A stretch of 64,000 nt of DNA from Agrobacterium albertimagni AOL15 (GCF_000300855.1 NZ_ALJF01000002.1:372001-436000), one strand, 5' to 3'; counted from the stretch's first letter, positions 52,533 through 61,400 are shown. Notes: generated from the sequence alone by a model not told the origin. Translations and numbers: made by a program.

Positions 52533-53516
52533 TTAGCGGCTGCCATAGATCCCATCAAGGATGGCACCCTCGGCGAAATGCTCCGCGGAAACCTTCTCCC
52601 AGCCGCCGAACACGTCTTCGACCGTCACGAGGCGGATCTCAGGGAACTGGTCCCTGTATTCGGCAGCGACCGTCTCGTCGTGAACGCGGTGACCGAAGTC
52701 GGCGGCGATCTTCTGTCCCTCGGGCGTGTAGAGGAAGTCGAGATACTTCTTGGCAATCTCCTGGCTTCCCTTCGCATCGGCGACCTTGTCGACGACGGCG
52801 ACCGGGAATTCGGCGAGAAGGCTCATCGAAGGTACGACCTGCTGGAACTTGTCCTCGCCATACTGCTTGGCGATCGACTTGGTTTCGGCTTCGAAGGTTA
52901 TGATCACGTCGCCCGTCTCGCGCTCGACGAAGGTCGTCGTTGCGGCGCGGCCACCGGTGTCGAAGACCGGCACGTTGTCGAAGATCTTGTCGACGAATTC
53001 CGTCACCTTGGCCTCGTCGCCGGCAAACTTCTCCTTCGCATAGGCCGTTGCCGCCAGATAGGTGTAGCGGGCATTGCCCGAGGTCTTCGGGTTGGGGAAG
53101 ATCACCTGCACGTCGTCACGGGCGAGGTCGTCCCAGTCCTTGATGTTTTTCGGGTTGCCAGCGCGCACCAGGAAGGACGGGAAGGAATAGAAGGGCGAGG
53201 CATTGTTCGGGAATTCCGACTGCCATCCCTCGTTGATGAAGCCGTTCTTCGCCAGGAATTCGACGTCCGTCACTTGGTTGAAGGTCACGACGTCGGCTTC
53301 CAGACCTTCGACGATGGCGCGGGCCTGGCGCGAGGTGCCGCCATGCGACTGGTCGATGGTCACACCCGGATTGGCCTTGATGAAGGCTTCGTTCTGGGCG
53401 GCGAAGATTTCGCGGGCGATGTCATAGGAGGCGTTGAGCAGCTTGTCTGCGGCGCTGGCCGAAACCGGCAGGGAGAGGGCGGCGATGGCGGCGCTCAAGA
53501 GCAGGAGGCGTTTCAT
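52533..53516 (-). CDS. Sulfate ABC transporter substrate-binding protein
   Basis: Periplasmic binding protein of 327 residues. The signal peptide LLLLSAAIAALSLPVSASA is followed by mature ADKLLNASYDIAREIFAAQN. SHGGTSRQARAIVEGLEADVVTFNQVTDVEFL and NPKTSGNARYTYLAA match the Sbp/CysP family, which binds sulfate and often thiosulfate; the two cannot be separated here. It is the first gene of the operon Sbp-cysT-cysW-cysA. GGAG precedes the ATG. Several inverted repeats lie in its 144-bp upstream region. Confidence 0.92.
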   Translation of the reverse strand: MKRLLLLSAAIAALSLPVSASAADKLLNASYDIAREIFAAQNEAFIKANPGVTIDQSHGGTSRQARAIVEGLEADVVTFNQVTDVEFLAKNGFINEGWQSEFPNNASPFYSFPSFLVRAGNPKNIKDWDDLARDDVQVIFPNPKTSGNARYTYLAATAYAKEKFAGDEAKVTEFVDKIFDNVPVFDTGGRAATTTFVERETGDVIITFEAETKSIAKQYGEDKFQQVVPSMSLLAEFPVAVVDKVADAKGSQEIAKKYLDFLYTPEGQKIAADFGHRVHDETVAAEYRDQFPEIRLVTVEDVFGGWEKVSAEHFAEGAILDGIYGSR

Positions 53517-53660
53517 GGACTGGTACTCCGGTATGCGGGGGATCTCTATCTGCCCCGCAAACTAGAGGGTCGGCCCGTCTCTTCCGAGGAATGGCCGACC
53601 AATGATTGCCCGGAGGGGCAAATATCTTTCCGCCGGAGAGTGCCGGACCGGAATGGCGCG

Positions 53661-54542
53661 TCAGCGGGTCGGGACCGGCACTTCGCCGCGGTAGTCGTAG
53701 AAGCCACGACCGGACTTGCGACCGAGCCAGCCGGCCTCGACATATTTGACCAGCAGCGGGCAGGGGCGATACTTCGAGTCCGACAGGCCGTCGTGCAGGA
53801 CCTGCATGATCGAAAGGCAGGTGTCGAGACCGATGAAATCGGCCAGCTGCAGCGGACCCATCGGGTGGTTGGCGCCGAGCTTCATCGCCGTGTCGATCGC
53901 CTCGACCGAGCCGACGCCTTCATACAGCGTGTAAATCGCCTCGTTGATCATCGGCAGCAGGATACGGTTGACGATGAAGGCCGGGAAGTCTTCGGCCACC
54001 GTGATCGTCTTGTCGAGCGAGGAGACGAAATCCTTGGCGGTGGCGAAGGTGGTCTCGTCGGTCGCGATGCCGCGCACCAGTTCGACGAGCTTCATGACCG
54101 GAACGGGGTTCATGAAATGGATGCCCATGAAGCGCTCCGGCCGATCGGTGGCAGAGGCAAGGCGGGTGATCGACAGCGAGGAGGTGTTGGTCGCGATCAG
54201 GGCTTCGGGTTTAAGCACTGGGCACAGGGCCGCGAAGATCTTGCGCTTGACGCTCTCGTCTTCCGTTGCCGCCTCGATGACGAGATCTGATGGAGCGAGA
54301 TCGTTGACGTCGGACGAGCCCGAAATCAGGGCAAGGGCCGCCTTCCGCTGCTCGTCGGTGATCTTGCCGTTGGTCACCTGGCGGGCGAGATTGCCGTTAA
54401 TCGTGGCGAGACCGGCTTCGATCCGGTCCTTGGAGAGGTCGTAGATCGTGACCTTGTAGCCGGCGGCGGCGGAGACCTGTGCGATGCCGCAGCCCATCTG
54501 GCCGGCACCCACGACACCCACGTTGCTGATCTTACCCGTCAT
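53661..54542 (-). CDS. hbdA: 3-hydroxybutyryl-CoA dehydrogenase
   Basis: NAD(P)-dependent oxidation of 3-hydroxyacyl-CoA (PHB or butyrate metabolism). The 293-residue product has the Rossmann motif VVGAGQMGCGIA (10-21). ATNTSSLSITRLA, the catalytic-His region RFMGIHFMNPVPVMKLVE, DFPAFIVNRIL, and GANHPMGPLQLADFIGLDTCL follow. ATG at 54542 has GAGGAG 7 bases upstream; the longer frame (54557) does not. It lies downstream of etfB-etfA, separated by a terminator at 54584. The gene order etfB-etfA-hbdA is known from Sinorhizobium. Confidence 0.93.
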   Translation of the reverse strand: MTGKISNVGVVGAGQMGCGIAQVSAAAGYKVTIYDLSKDRIEAGLATINGNLARQVTNGKITDEQRKAALALISGSSDVNDLAPSDLVIEAATEDESVKRKIFAALCPVLKPEALIATNTSSLSITRLASATDRPERFMGIHFMNPVPVMKLVELVRGIATDETTFATAKDFVSSLDKTITVAEDFPAFIVNRILLPMINEAIYTLYEGVGSVEAIDTAMKLGANHPMGPLQLADFIGLDTCLSIMQVLHDGLSDSKYRPCPLLVKYVEAGWLGRKSGRGFYDYRGEVPVPTR

Positions 54543-54583
54543 CGTCTCGCTCCTCACCCGTTCCAGACTTCACCCAAGAAAAT

Positions 54584-54614
54584 GCCGGGCCCGTTTATCG
54601 CGGGCCCGGCTGAT
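54584..54614 (-). terminator. Rho-independent terminator of etfBA
   Basis: Perfect 10-bp stem GCCGGGCCCG / CGGGCCCGGC with a 7-base loop; on the minus strand the tail is ATTTTCTT. It lies about 60 bases after the etfA stop and 42 bases before hbdA. Confidence 0.8.
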
Positions 54615-54668
54615 TGATAGACCGCAAAGGGTTCTTTGACCAGTCCTTTCGCAGTTGCGAAAGGGTGA

Positions 54669-55598
54669 TCAGAGTGCCTTCTCGAGCTCCGGCAGGGCCT
54701 CGAAGATGTCGGCGACGAGACCGTAATCGGCGACCTGGAAGATCGGCGCTTCCTCGTCCTTATTGATCGCGACGATGACCTTCGAGTCCTTCATGCCGGC
54801 GAGGTGCTGGATGGCACCGGAGATGCCGCAGGCGATGTAGAGCTGCGGGGCAACGACCTTGCCGGTCTGGCCGACCTGCCAGTCGTTCGGGGCGTAACCG
54901 GCGTCGACAGCCGCGCGCGAGGCGCCAACGGCTGCCCCCAGCTTGTCGGCGACGGGCAGGATCACTTCCTGGAACTTCTCCGAGGAGCCAAGTGCGCGGC
55001 CACCGGAAATGATGATCTTGGCCGAAGCCAGTTCCGGACGGTCGGACGAGGACAGCGCGTCGGAGACGTGGCTGGAAACGCCGGGGTTTGCGGCAGCAGC
55101 AACGGTCTCGACGGCAGCCGAACCACCTTCAGCGGCGGCGGCGAAGGAGGCGGTGCGGACGGTGATCACCTTTTTGGCATCGGTCGACTGCACGGTCTGG
55201 ATCGCGTTGCCGGCATAGATCGGACGCTTGAAGGTGTCGGCAGAGACCACCTCGGTGATTTCCGATACCTGCATCACGTCGAGCAGGGCCGCGACGCGCG
55301 GCATCACGTTCTTGCCGACCGAGGTCGCAGCCGCGATGATCGTGTCATAGGAGCCGGCGAGCGAGACGATGAGAGCGGCCAGCGGCTCCGCCAGGTTGTT
55401 GCCGAGCGAAGCGTCGTCTGCGAGCAGCACCTTGGAGACGCCCGAGAGCTTGGCAGCAGCATCAGCGGCGGCCTTGGCGCCAGCACCTGCCACCAGCACA
55501 TGCACATCGCCACCGATCTGAGTGGCAGCCGTCAGTGCCTTCGCGGTCTGTTCGGAGACGGTCGCGTTGTCGTGTTCTGCGAGAAGAAGAATAGCCAT
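54669..55598 (-). CDS. etfA: Electron transfer flavoprotein alpha subunit
   Basis: The 309-residue FAD-carrying half of ETF, passing electrons from acyl-CoA and other dehydrogenases to ETF-ubiquinone oxidoreductase. The C-terminal FAD domain has the signature [42 protein letters not shown]; the N-terminus has [19 protein letters not shown]. It follows etfB by 25 bases. Confidence 0.95.
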   Translation of the reverse strand: MAILLLAEHDNATVSEQTAKALTAATQIGGDVHVLVAGAGAKAAADAAAKLSGVSKVLLADDASLGNNLAEPLAALIVSLAGSYDTIIAAATSVGKNVMPRVAALLDVMQVSEITEVVSADTFKRPIYAGNAIQTVQSTDAKKVITVRTASFAAAAEGGSAAVETVAAAANPGVSSHVSDALSSSDRPELASAKIIISGGRALGSSEKFQEVILPVADKLGAAVGASRAAVDAGYAPNDWQVGQTGKVVAPQLYIACGISGAIQHLAGMKDSKVIVAINKDEEAPIFQVADYGLVADIFEALPELEKAL

Positions 55599-55623
55599 TT
55601 TATGTTTCTCCTGTCCGTTCCGC

Positions 55624-56373
55624 TTACAATACGCCGGCTTCGTTCTTGAGCTTGTCGACGAGTTCTGCCACCGACTTCACCTTGATGCCCGCCTTGCGGC
55701 CACCCGGCTCCTCGGTCTTCAGAACCTTGAGGCGCGGCGCAACGTCGACGCCGAAGTCGGCAGGCGCCTTCTTGTCGAGCGGCTTTTTCTTGGCCTTCAT
55801 GATGTTCGGCAGCGAGGCATAACGCGGCTCGTTCAGGCGCAGATCCGTGGTGACGATCGCGGGGAGCTTCACGTCGATGGTCTGCAGACCACCGTCGACT
55901 TCGCGGGTCACGGTCGCCTTGTCGGCGCCGAGCTCGAGCTTGGAGGCGAATGTCGCCTGGCCCCAGCCGAGCAGCGCTGCCAGCATCTGGCCGGTCTGGT
56001 TCGAATCGTCGTCGATTGCCTGCTTGCCGACGATGACGAGGCCCGGAGCCTCGGCTTCCACCACGCCCTTCAAGAGCTTGGCGACCGCGAGCGGCTCGAC
56101 GGTCTCGTCGGTCTCGATCAGGATGCCGCGATCAGCGCCCATGGCGAGTGCGGTGCGGATGGTTTCCTCTGCCTTAGCAGGGCCGATCGATACGATCACC
56201 ACTTCCTCGGCCTTGCCGGCTTCCTTCAGTCGCAGAGCCTCCTCGACCGAGATCTCGTCGAAAGGATTCATGGACATCTTGACGTTGGCGAGCTCGACGC
56301 CGGAACCATCCGGCTTGACGCGGATCTTGACGTTGTAATCCACAACCCGCTTGACTGGGACGAGTATCTTCAT
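55624..56373 (-). CDS. etfB: Electron transfer flavoprotein beta subunit
   Basis: AMP-binding half of ETF, 249 residues: [66 protein letters not shown] and the ETF-beta signature [46 protein letters not shown]. First gene of the etfBA operon. The gap to the rhomboid gene (56374-56547) shows no further gene. Confidence 0.96.
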   Translation of the reverse strand: MKILVPVKRVVDYNVKIRVKPDGSGVELANVKMSMNPFDEISVEEALRLKEAGKAEEVVIVSIGPAKAEETIRTALAMGADRGILIETDETVEPLAVAKLLKGVVEAEAPGLVIVGKQAIDDDSNQTGQMLAALLGWGQATFASKLELGADKATVTREVDGGLQTIDVKLPAIVTTDLRLNEPRYASLPNIMKAKKKPLDKKAPADFGVDVAPRLKVLKTEEPGGRKAGIKVKSVAELVDKLKNEAGVL

Positions 56374-56547
56374 GGGTTCCTCTCTTCAAATCTTCTGCCG
56401 GAAAATGCGCGTTGATGCGCTCCGCCGTTTGTCGATTGGCGACATCGATACGCATTTTTTTCCCAAACACAACGATCGATGCCGTTTGACGGACAGCAAT
56501 AATTTACGTTGACGTTCACGTCAATACTTCGCGGCCGCGACCTCTTG

Positions 56548-57405
56548 TCATCGCCCCCAGTGAGTGACCTTGCGAACCGGTTGCGACGCCGGGGTTTTTG
56601 CGCCGTTTGCGGTCTCGTCCCGCTCCCGGCCTTTCGGGTCGCCGGCCGGTCTTTGACCCCAGGGTCCGACGGTCGCGACATCAACCGTGGGCGCTGCGTG
56701 TTCGACTGCCTTGGGTGTCACGATCGCCCGATCGAAGAGCGGCACGCCCGGACGTCGCAAAAAGAGCACCAGGAGTCCGCCTGGCAGGATTCCGCCGACA
56801 TGGGCGCCCCAGGACACGTTGCTGTCGCGGTCGATGACCAGCATGACGAATTGCTGGCCGACCCAGAAGAGAAGCGGGATGAAGGCCGGGAGCGGCAGGG
56901 GGAAACGCATGAAGACCAGCACCCAGACGCGCACTTTCGGATGCAGCATCAGATAGGCGGCGACGACACCGGAGACTGCGCCCGAGGCCCCGATCAGCGG
57001 TGCCTGGCTTGCCGGGACCACCAGCGCATGGACAAAGGCACCTGCGGCCGCGCAGGCAAGATAGAAGAACAGAAACTTGAAGTGCCCCATGGCATCCTCG
57101 ACATTGTCGCCGAAGACCCAGAGGAAGAGCATGTTGGAGCCCAGATGCAGCCAGCTGCCATGCAGAAAGGAATAGGTGACGTAAGTCGCACCTTCCGGCA
57201 CCAGCACGAGGCGCGGGTCGAGTTCGGCAATGTTGAATGCGACAGCCGGGATGAAACCCATGCCATAGACGCCGATCTCGTAGAGCGCATCGGGTGCCAG
57301 CGTCGCCAGCACATGGGTCACGACATTGGCAAGGATCAGCCCCAGGGTCACATACTGCTTGCGGATGTGCTTCAGCGCGTTTCGGTCGTGCAGGGGAATG
57401 AACAT
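56548..57405 (-). CDS. Rhomboid family intramembrane serine protease
   Basis: The 285-residue protein has about six membrane helices. The catalytic Ser141 lies in GASGAVSG and His202 in WGAHVGG; the HGSWLHLGSNMLFLWVFGDNVEDAMG block is the conserved L1/TM2 region. Residues beyond 225 are a hydrophilic Pro/Lys-rich cytoplasmic tail (GPWGQRPAGDPKGRERDETANGAK). Substrates unknown. It faces the repeat-rich intergenic zone with its promoter. Confidence 0.88.
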   Translation of the reverse strand: MFIPLHDRNALKHIRKQYVTLGLILANVVTHVLATLAPDALYEIGVYGMGFIPAVAFNIAELDPRLVLVPEGATYVTYSFLHGSWLHLGSNMLFLWVFGDNVEDAMGHFKFLFFYLACAAAGAFVHALVVPASQAPLIGASGAVSGVVAAYLMLHPKVRVWVLVFMRFPLPLPAFIPLLFWVGQQFVMLVIDRDSNVSWGAHVGGILPGGLLVLFLRRPGVPLFDRAIVTPKAVEHAAPTVDVATVGPWGQRPAGDPKGRERDETANGAKTPASQPVRKVTHWGR

Positions 57406-57484
57406 CGCGCCTCGTCGGGGTTAGGGTGGGCCAATCCTAACGCAGGTTGGGATGCGCGGACAGGGGCCGAGCGGCGGTTCCTAT

Positions 57485-57683
57485 CCCTCTCCCCTTGTGG
57501 GAGAGGTTACAAAATCGAGGGCTTAGCCCGATCAGGGCTAAACCTCAGATTTTGTTGGTGAGGGGATCGGTTCCGTTGCCACGACATCACGGACCCCCTC
57601 ACTTGCGATTTCTGATGTTTAGGCCGCTTGCGCTGGCCTAATTCATCGAAATCGCTTTCTCCCCCACCAAGGGGGAGATGGGC
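57485..57683. repeat. Mosaic palindromic element, copy 1
   Basis: The element consists of four parts. A small hairpin CCTCTCCC/GGGAGAGG comes first. Palindrome A (57509-57555, arms beginning ACAAAATC and ending GATTTTGT, inner arms TTAGCCC/GGGCTAA) is followed by palindrome B (57605-57655, arms GCGATTTC/GAAATCGC and TTAGGCC/GGCCTAA) and a closing hairpin CTCCCCC/GGGGGAG. It looks like a rhizobial intergenic mosaic element (RIME/ABC-type repeat). Confidence 0.85.
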
Positions 57684-57723
57684 ATCGCGCTCTCAGCTTT
57701 CGCCCCTCATCCCAATCACGTTA

Positions 57724-57775
57724 GCCCCTCACCCTACCTTCTCCCCGCGAGCGGGGAGAAGGTAGGGTGAGGGGC
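57724..57775. repeat. Perfect 25-bp-arm palindrome
   Basis: Arms of 25 bases (57724-57748 and 57751-57775, starting GCCCCTCACCC and ending GGGTGAGGGGC) are separated by GA. It belongs to the same family of CCCCTCACC-type intergenic palindromes that flank the mosaic elements. Confidence 0.9.
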
Positions 57776-58195
57776 AAAGCCACATTCTCTGCGTCTCCGG
57801 CCGAAAAAAGGGGATGACTTTGAGAAAATCCCAAACAGATTCAAACCCCGGCACACTTTTTCATCCCCGCCCATTTCCACGCCCTTACCCTAGTCCCCGT
57901 CCCGCCCTCGGATACACCTGACGATGCGATGTCAGGCGAGGCGGGGCCGGCGCCGGGGTGGCGTGCTGTCGCAGGCATAAATCCCCGGCCCGCTGCAACG
58001 GTCTCCCTCCGGACGAGGGGCTGGTAACGAAGGTTAAGGGGTCGGATGCCTCTTCACCGGATACCCCGATCGGAAGGACGTGCCTCAGAGGCACACAGAC
58101 AAGGCGCCCACGCCGTCGCGAACATCACCAGACGGCGGGGCGGATAAAACGGCGGGGATGATGGGCAAAGGTCGCCAATGACCAGAGCCGCATCC

Positions 58196-58249
58196 CCCGG
58201 GCGAGGGTCCCGGTCGGAATGGTGCACCATCCGGCGGGAACCTCCCGGG
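58196..58249. repeat. Imperfect long hairpin around a 12-bp perfect palindrome
   Basis: ATGGTGCACCAT (58219-58230) is a perfect palindrome. It is flanked by imperfect inverted arms (CCCGGG at 58196-58201 and 58244-58249, with GAGGGTCCCG opposite CGGGAACCTC). Could be part of a structured RNA or a decayed repeat. Confidence 0.5.
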
Positions 58250-58564
58250 CCACCGGCCAGGCTCTGGCAGACATTCCCACGGGACGACTCTGCCAAGCCG
58301 GACCCTGCGCCCGGTCAATCCTCGGGACGAAGGTCCCGAAGACCGTCGCCGCCTTGCCAGAGAGACGCATGCAGCGGGAATAGACGCCGAACGGGGCGCC
58401 GGAAGGAGCCACATAAACACCTTAGACAGGTTGCTTCTGGCGCCTCGTCCGAGACAAGTTTGACCCACCCGGAGGGAGATGATCCCGACCGGCGGCGAAG
58501 CTTGGGTTTTTTGACAGCTCAGTTCCACCTCCCCCTTTCGGAGGCGAGGTGCGCGCGGTTGCCA

Positions 58565-58763
58565 CCTCTCCCCCTTGTGGGAGAGGTTACAAAATCGAGG
58601 GCTTAGCCCGATCAGGGCTAAACCTCAGATTTTGTTGGTGAGGGGATCGGTGTTGCGGGCACAACGAACGGCCCCCCTCACTTGCGATTTCAGATGTTTA
58701 GGCCGCTTGCGCTGGCCTAATTCATCGAAATCGCTTTCTCCCCCACCAAGGGGGAGATGGGCC
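58565..58763. repeat. Mosaic palindromic element, copy 2
   Basis: Same orientation and internal order as copy 1: palindrome A at 58589-58635, palindrome B at 58684-58734, and the same end hairpins. The palindromes are almost base-identical between copies, while the ~30-bp spacer between A and B differs (GTTCCGTTGCC versus GTGTTGCGGGC), so the paired parts are conserved and the spacer is not. Confidence 0.85.
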
Positions 58764-58831
58764 TCGCACTCCCCCACCCCTTCCGAAATTCCCTATTTCG
58801 CCAATTCCCTTAGCGCCGAAAGGAGCCAGAC

Positions 58832-59371
58832 ATGCCGAACCGACAAATCTCCGAAACCCCCGCCCCCGAACCGCTGGAACTGCGCCTGTTGCGCGACATC
58901 CTCGACGAACACCGAACCCCGCTCCTTTGCCCGCGGCGCCAATGCCGCCGCAGCCGGCACTGCAGCGGCACAGCCCATCGCCCGGCAGATCCGATCAACG
59001 CAGACGAATGGCTGCCGCCCTGCGCCATCCGCGCCACACCCGAGCTGCGCCGGCGGTTCCTGGCCTGGGCAGCGGATATTCTGCCTCCGCTTGCCGACCG
59101 CACCGCCCCCGGTACCTGGCCGGATGACAGAGAGGCGGCCAACCACCTTTGCCAGGCGCTGGCGATCGTCGAGCGCATCCACACCCGCCCCGGCTCCCAT
59201 CCGCAGAGCGAACGGACGGCGCTCGCCGCTTGGTATGCCACCGACCCCGACCCCGAAACCACCGCCCTCTGCCGTCGCATCTGGCGCCACACCAAGATGC
59301 TCAAACGCCCGCGCACAAATTCGGGCGCCGCGCCATCGTCAGGCATCCCACTGTCTTGCGACAGGACATGA
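58832..59371 (+). CDS. Hypothetical protein with a Cys-rich CPRRQC motif
   Basis: The 179-residue protein starts [28 protein letters not shown] Cys/Arg/His-rich segment ([16 protein letters not shown], residues 31-47) could bind zinc, and an Arg/Trp/His-rich helical rest follows ([46 protein letters not shown]). AAAGGAG is 6 bases before the ATG. I recall similar [12 protein letters not shown] proteins in rhizobia, all of unknown function. Codon use is GC-rich like the surroundings. Confidence 0.6.
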   Translation: MPNRQISETPAPEPLELRLLRDILDEHRTPLLCPRRQCRRSRHCSGTAHRPADPINADEWLPPCAIRATPELRRRFLAWAADILPPLADRTAPGTWPDDREAANHLCQALAIVERIHTRPGSHPQSERTALAAWYATDPDPETTALCRRIWRHTKMLKRPRTNSGAAPSSGIPLSCDRT

Positions 59372-59439
59372 CGCGGCCTGCCGTCATCACGGCGGACAGG
59401 CCGCAAGCCCCCGAACGTCGCAAGGGGGAGGAAGCGCCG

Positions 59440-59733
59440 CTAGGCCCCCGCGAGACTGCGCTCGCCGCCGATAGGCTCGTAGAGCAGGAGCAGCTCCCGA
59501 TGCACCTCGGCCTGAAAGGCGAGGATCTCCCGGCGCACATCCTCATGGGATTGGCCGGTATCGAACAGCTCGGTTTTCAGCCGGCTGCAGAGCGATTTCC
59601 AGAAATCAGTCGCCGCCTGTCCGTTCAGCTGATCCAGCCGACAGGCAGCGGAGCGAACGAGGTGCCGGCGGTGGGCAAGGGGGAAGTGAATGATCGTCTC
59701 GCGCGCCTGCGAAACGAAGCCGTCGCTATGCAT
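59440..59733 (-). CDS. DUF6074-like small protein
   Basis: A 97-residue protein with [71 protein letters not shown], the pattern I associate with DUF6074 proteins of Rhizobiales. It is helical and cytoplasmic; function unknown. GGAGAAGG precedes the ATG. A perfect palindrome overlaps a TTGACA-type -35 200 bases upstream (59941-59960), which suggests repressor control. Such genes are often part of accessory DNA. Confidence 0.6.
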   Translation of the reverse strand: MHSDGFVSQARETIIHFPLAHRRHLVRSAACRLDQLNGQAATDFWKSLCSRLKTELFDTGQSHEDVRREILAFQAEVHRELLLLYEPIGGERSLAGA

Positions 59734-59833
59734 CTGTGCCTTCTCCAGTTGTTGGTATCTGGGGACCCCTCCCAGGGTTCACGGATCAGGAGGAGGCAGC
59801 GCAAACGCGCGCAGCGCCCGGCGGATCTGATCC

Positions 59834-59852
59834 ATGCCATGCTATGCCATGC
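59834..59852. repeat. Short tandem repeat ATGCCATGC x2
   Basis: Two copies of ATGCCATGC separated by a single T, in the leader region of the DUF6074-like gene. Minor. Confidence 0.6.
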
Positions 59853-59940
59853 CAGGTCTACTGGGGTGACAGTGCCGATACTGCCTTCAACGAGGGCCAG
59901 TTCACCGGAGTATGTCGCAACACTAAAAGACGATAGATCA

Positions 59941-59960
59941 CTGTCAACGGGCGTTGACAG
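59941..59960. promoter_or_regulatory. Perfect operator-like palindrome over a putative promoter
   Basis: CTGTCAACG-GG-CGTTGACAG: 9-bp perfect arms. The minus-strand TTGACA (59947-59942) can act as a -35 with TAGTGT (59925-59920) as -10 at 16 bases, pointing to the DUF6074-like gene. The 59734-60030 gap holds no other gene that I can see. Confidence 0.5.
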
Positions 59961-60030
59961 CTTCTCCACGACAATTGTGTTTCGTCAGGTTGTCGAACAA
60001 AAAATGTCAAACGGAGCTTACGCTCCGCGC

Positions 60031-60657
60031 CTATTCCGCCGCCTTCGGCAGCTCCTCGGCCTCGACGTCCACAGGCAGTGGCTCCATCTCGTAGGAATAG
60101 CCCTCGAGCATGGAATAGGCCCGCTCGATCGCGCCGATCTGCACTTCCGCGGACTTGATCGCGTCGGTGATCGATTGCGCCCGCGCCCTCAGCATCGAGC
60201 CCAGCACGTCCGTCTCTGGCCGCCGGCCGAGCCGGTCGAGATGCTTCCGCACCCGCGCCCGGTGGCGCTCCAGCTCGAGAATGTGGAAGCGGGCTTTCAG
60301 GATATCGTCGGTCAGTTTGCGGCGCAGCCCCGCGACCGGATCGAAGGAGCCGGGCTCGCGCTCGTCGAGGATCATGTCGTTGATCAGCGTTTCCAGCACC
60401 ATCAGCCCCTTGAGGTCGGTGGGCTCGGCCAGCTGCGGATCATAGCCGGTGTCGTCGAAGACGCGGCGGCGCACGGGATCCTTCAGGAGTTCATAGCAGG
60501 CGGAGATCTTGGCGAAGGCCTCGGCATCGCCACCGGCATCCGGATGGGCTGTCTTCGCCACCTTGCGATAGGCGGCCTTGATGGCGGCCTCGTCGGCATC
60601 GCGGGCCACGCCCAGGACATCGTAAGGGTCGATCACTGCGGCACCCGTCTTTGCCAT
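60031..60657 (-). CDS. J-domain protein with N-terminal J domain
   Basis: A 208-residue protein. The J domain is at residues 9-70 ([39 protein letters not shown] at 38-40; [20 protein letters not shown]), then a helical C-terminus ([25 protein letters not shown]) with no G/F or zinc-finger region. A specialised DnaK co-chaperone. ATG at 60657 lies 9 bases after GGGAG; GTG at 60663 is also in frame. The C-terminal client-binding part is not recognised. Confidence 0.8.
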   Translation of the reverse strand: MAKTGAAVIDPYDVLGVARDADEAAIKAAYRKVAKTAHPDAGGDAEAFAKISACYELLKDPVRRRVFDDTGYDPQLAEPTDLKGLMVLETLINDMILDEREPGSFDPVAGLRRKLTDDILKARFHILELERHRARVRKHLDRLGRRPETDVLGSMLRARAQSITDAIKSAEVQIGAIERAYSMLEGYSYEMEPLPVDVEAEELPKAAE

Positions 60658-61107
60658 ACTCACACACTCCCGCGCCCAGCCACCCTTCCCCTACCCCCGG
60701 ATGGCGGCTGCTTCAAGACGGAACAAACCTCTGTCCCCGGTCACGAACCGGGCGGCCCGCACGAGGGCCTTGGGCGCGCGCATGGAACATGGAAACGGTA
60801 CCACCCATTAAATCTCAAGGAATTCAGCCCGTTGCTGCGATTTTGTCGGCCAGACTGTGACTTTTCATACTTGCCAAGATTCCGAAATGTCCCTACCTCT
60901 TACGCTGTTCGGGCACAAATGATCCCGGAGACTGGACTGACTTGTATCGACCGCCCGCGCGGTCCTTGGGGGCCTTCTCCCGCCGGTAGACGTTCTTTCC
61001 CCGTTATCGCGATCCCTCGACGGTTCCGTTTCGGCGGAACTTTACCTTGCCGCTTCCGGTCAGCCGGCCGCGGCGCAGACGACAACACGGGAATAAGGAC
61101 TATCCCC
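60658..61107. other. Long leader region of cspA
   Basis: 450 bases with no gene recognised on either strand. It contains a perfect hairpin GACCGC-CCGC-GCGGTC (60949-60964) and T-rich tracts. Long 5' leaders with structure are usual for cold-shock genes; where transcription starts cannot be told. Confidence 0.5.
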
Positions 61108-61320
61108 ATGGCCACCAAGGGCACCGTAAAATTCTTCAACCAGGACAAGGGCTTCGGCTTCATCACCCCGGAAGGCGGCGCGAAGGACGTATTCGTCCAC
61201 ATCTCCGCGCTCCAGGCTTCGGGTCTGCAGACCCTGCAGGACGGCCAGCAGGTCACCTTCGACACCGAGCCGGACCGCATGGGCAAGGGCCCCAAGGCCG
61301 TCAACATCCAGGCTGCCTGA
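61108..61320 (+). CDS. Cold-shock protein (CspA family)
   Basis: A 70-residue single cold-shock domain with RNP1 KGFGFI (14-19) and RNP2 DVFVHIS (27-33); [24 protein letters not shown] is the standard start. It binds single-stranded RNA/DNA and melts RNA structure in the cold or in stress. ATAAGGA is the ribosome site. A terminator follows at 61333. A much longer frame open from 59149 in the same phase is an artefact of high GC. Confidence 0.95.
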   Translation: MATKGTVKFFNQDKGFGFITPEGGAKDVFVHISALQASGLQTLQDGQQVTFDTEPDRMGKGPKAVNIQAA

Positions 61321-61332
61321 TCTAAAGTTTTC

Positions 61333-61358
61333 GAATGGCGTCCCCCGGGACGCCATTC
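61333..61358 (+). terminator. Hairpin terminator of cspA
   Basis: Perfect 12-bp stem GAATGGCGTCCC / GGGACGCCATTC with a CC loop, then TCGCTTT; 12 bases after the stop. Confidence 0.75.
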
Positions 61359-61400
61359 TCGCTTTCAGGCCTGAAAAACGCCGGAAAGCCGCGCTAGACC

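Larger units (their letters stand above)
57406..58831. other. Repeat-rich intergenic zone without a recognised gene
   Basis: About 1.4 kb between the rhomboid gene and a small hypothetical gene. It holds two direct copies of a ~200-bp mosaic palindromic element (57485-57683, 58565-58763), a 25-bp-arm perfect hairpin (57724-57775) and a GC-rich stretch (57860-58540) with further imperfect hairpins. Open frames exist on both strands, but none has a credible ribosome site plus family resemblance. I looked for RNase P RNA (GAGGAAAG block) and tmRNA features and found neither. Confidence 0.7.

Noticed and set aside
57860..58540. RNase P RNA or tmRNA between the mosaic repeats
   Set aside because: The universal GAGGAAAG/ACAGAAA blocks of RNase P RNA and a tmRNA tag or T-loop acceptor end were looked for on both strands and not found.
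57485..58763. CRISPR array
   Set aside because: Only two ~200-bp copies about 1.1 kb apart, each with internal palindromes; no short regularly spaced repeats and no cas genes.
59149..61320. 723-codon plus-strand open frame ending with the cspA sequence
   Set aside because: Only the last 70 codons match a family (cold-shock domain). The rest runs antisense through a DUF6074-like gene and a J-domain gene and shows no domain.
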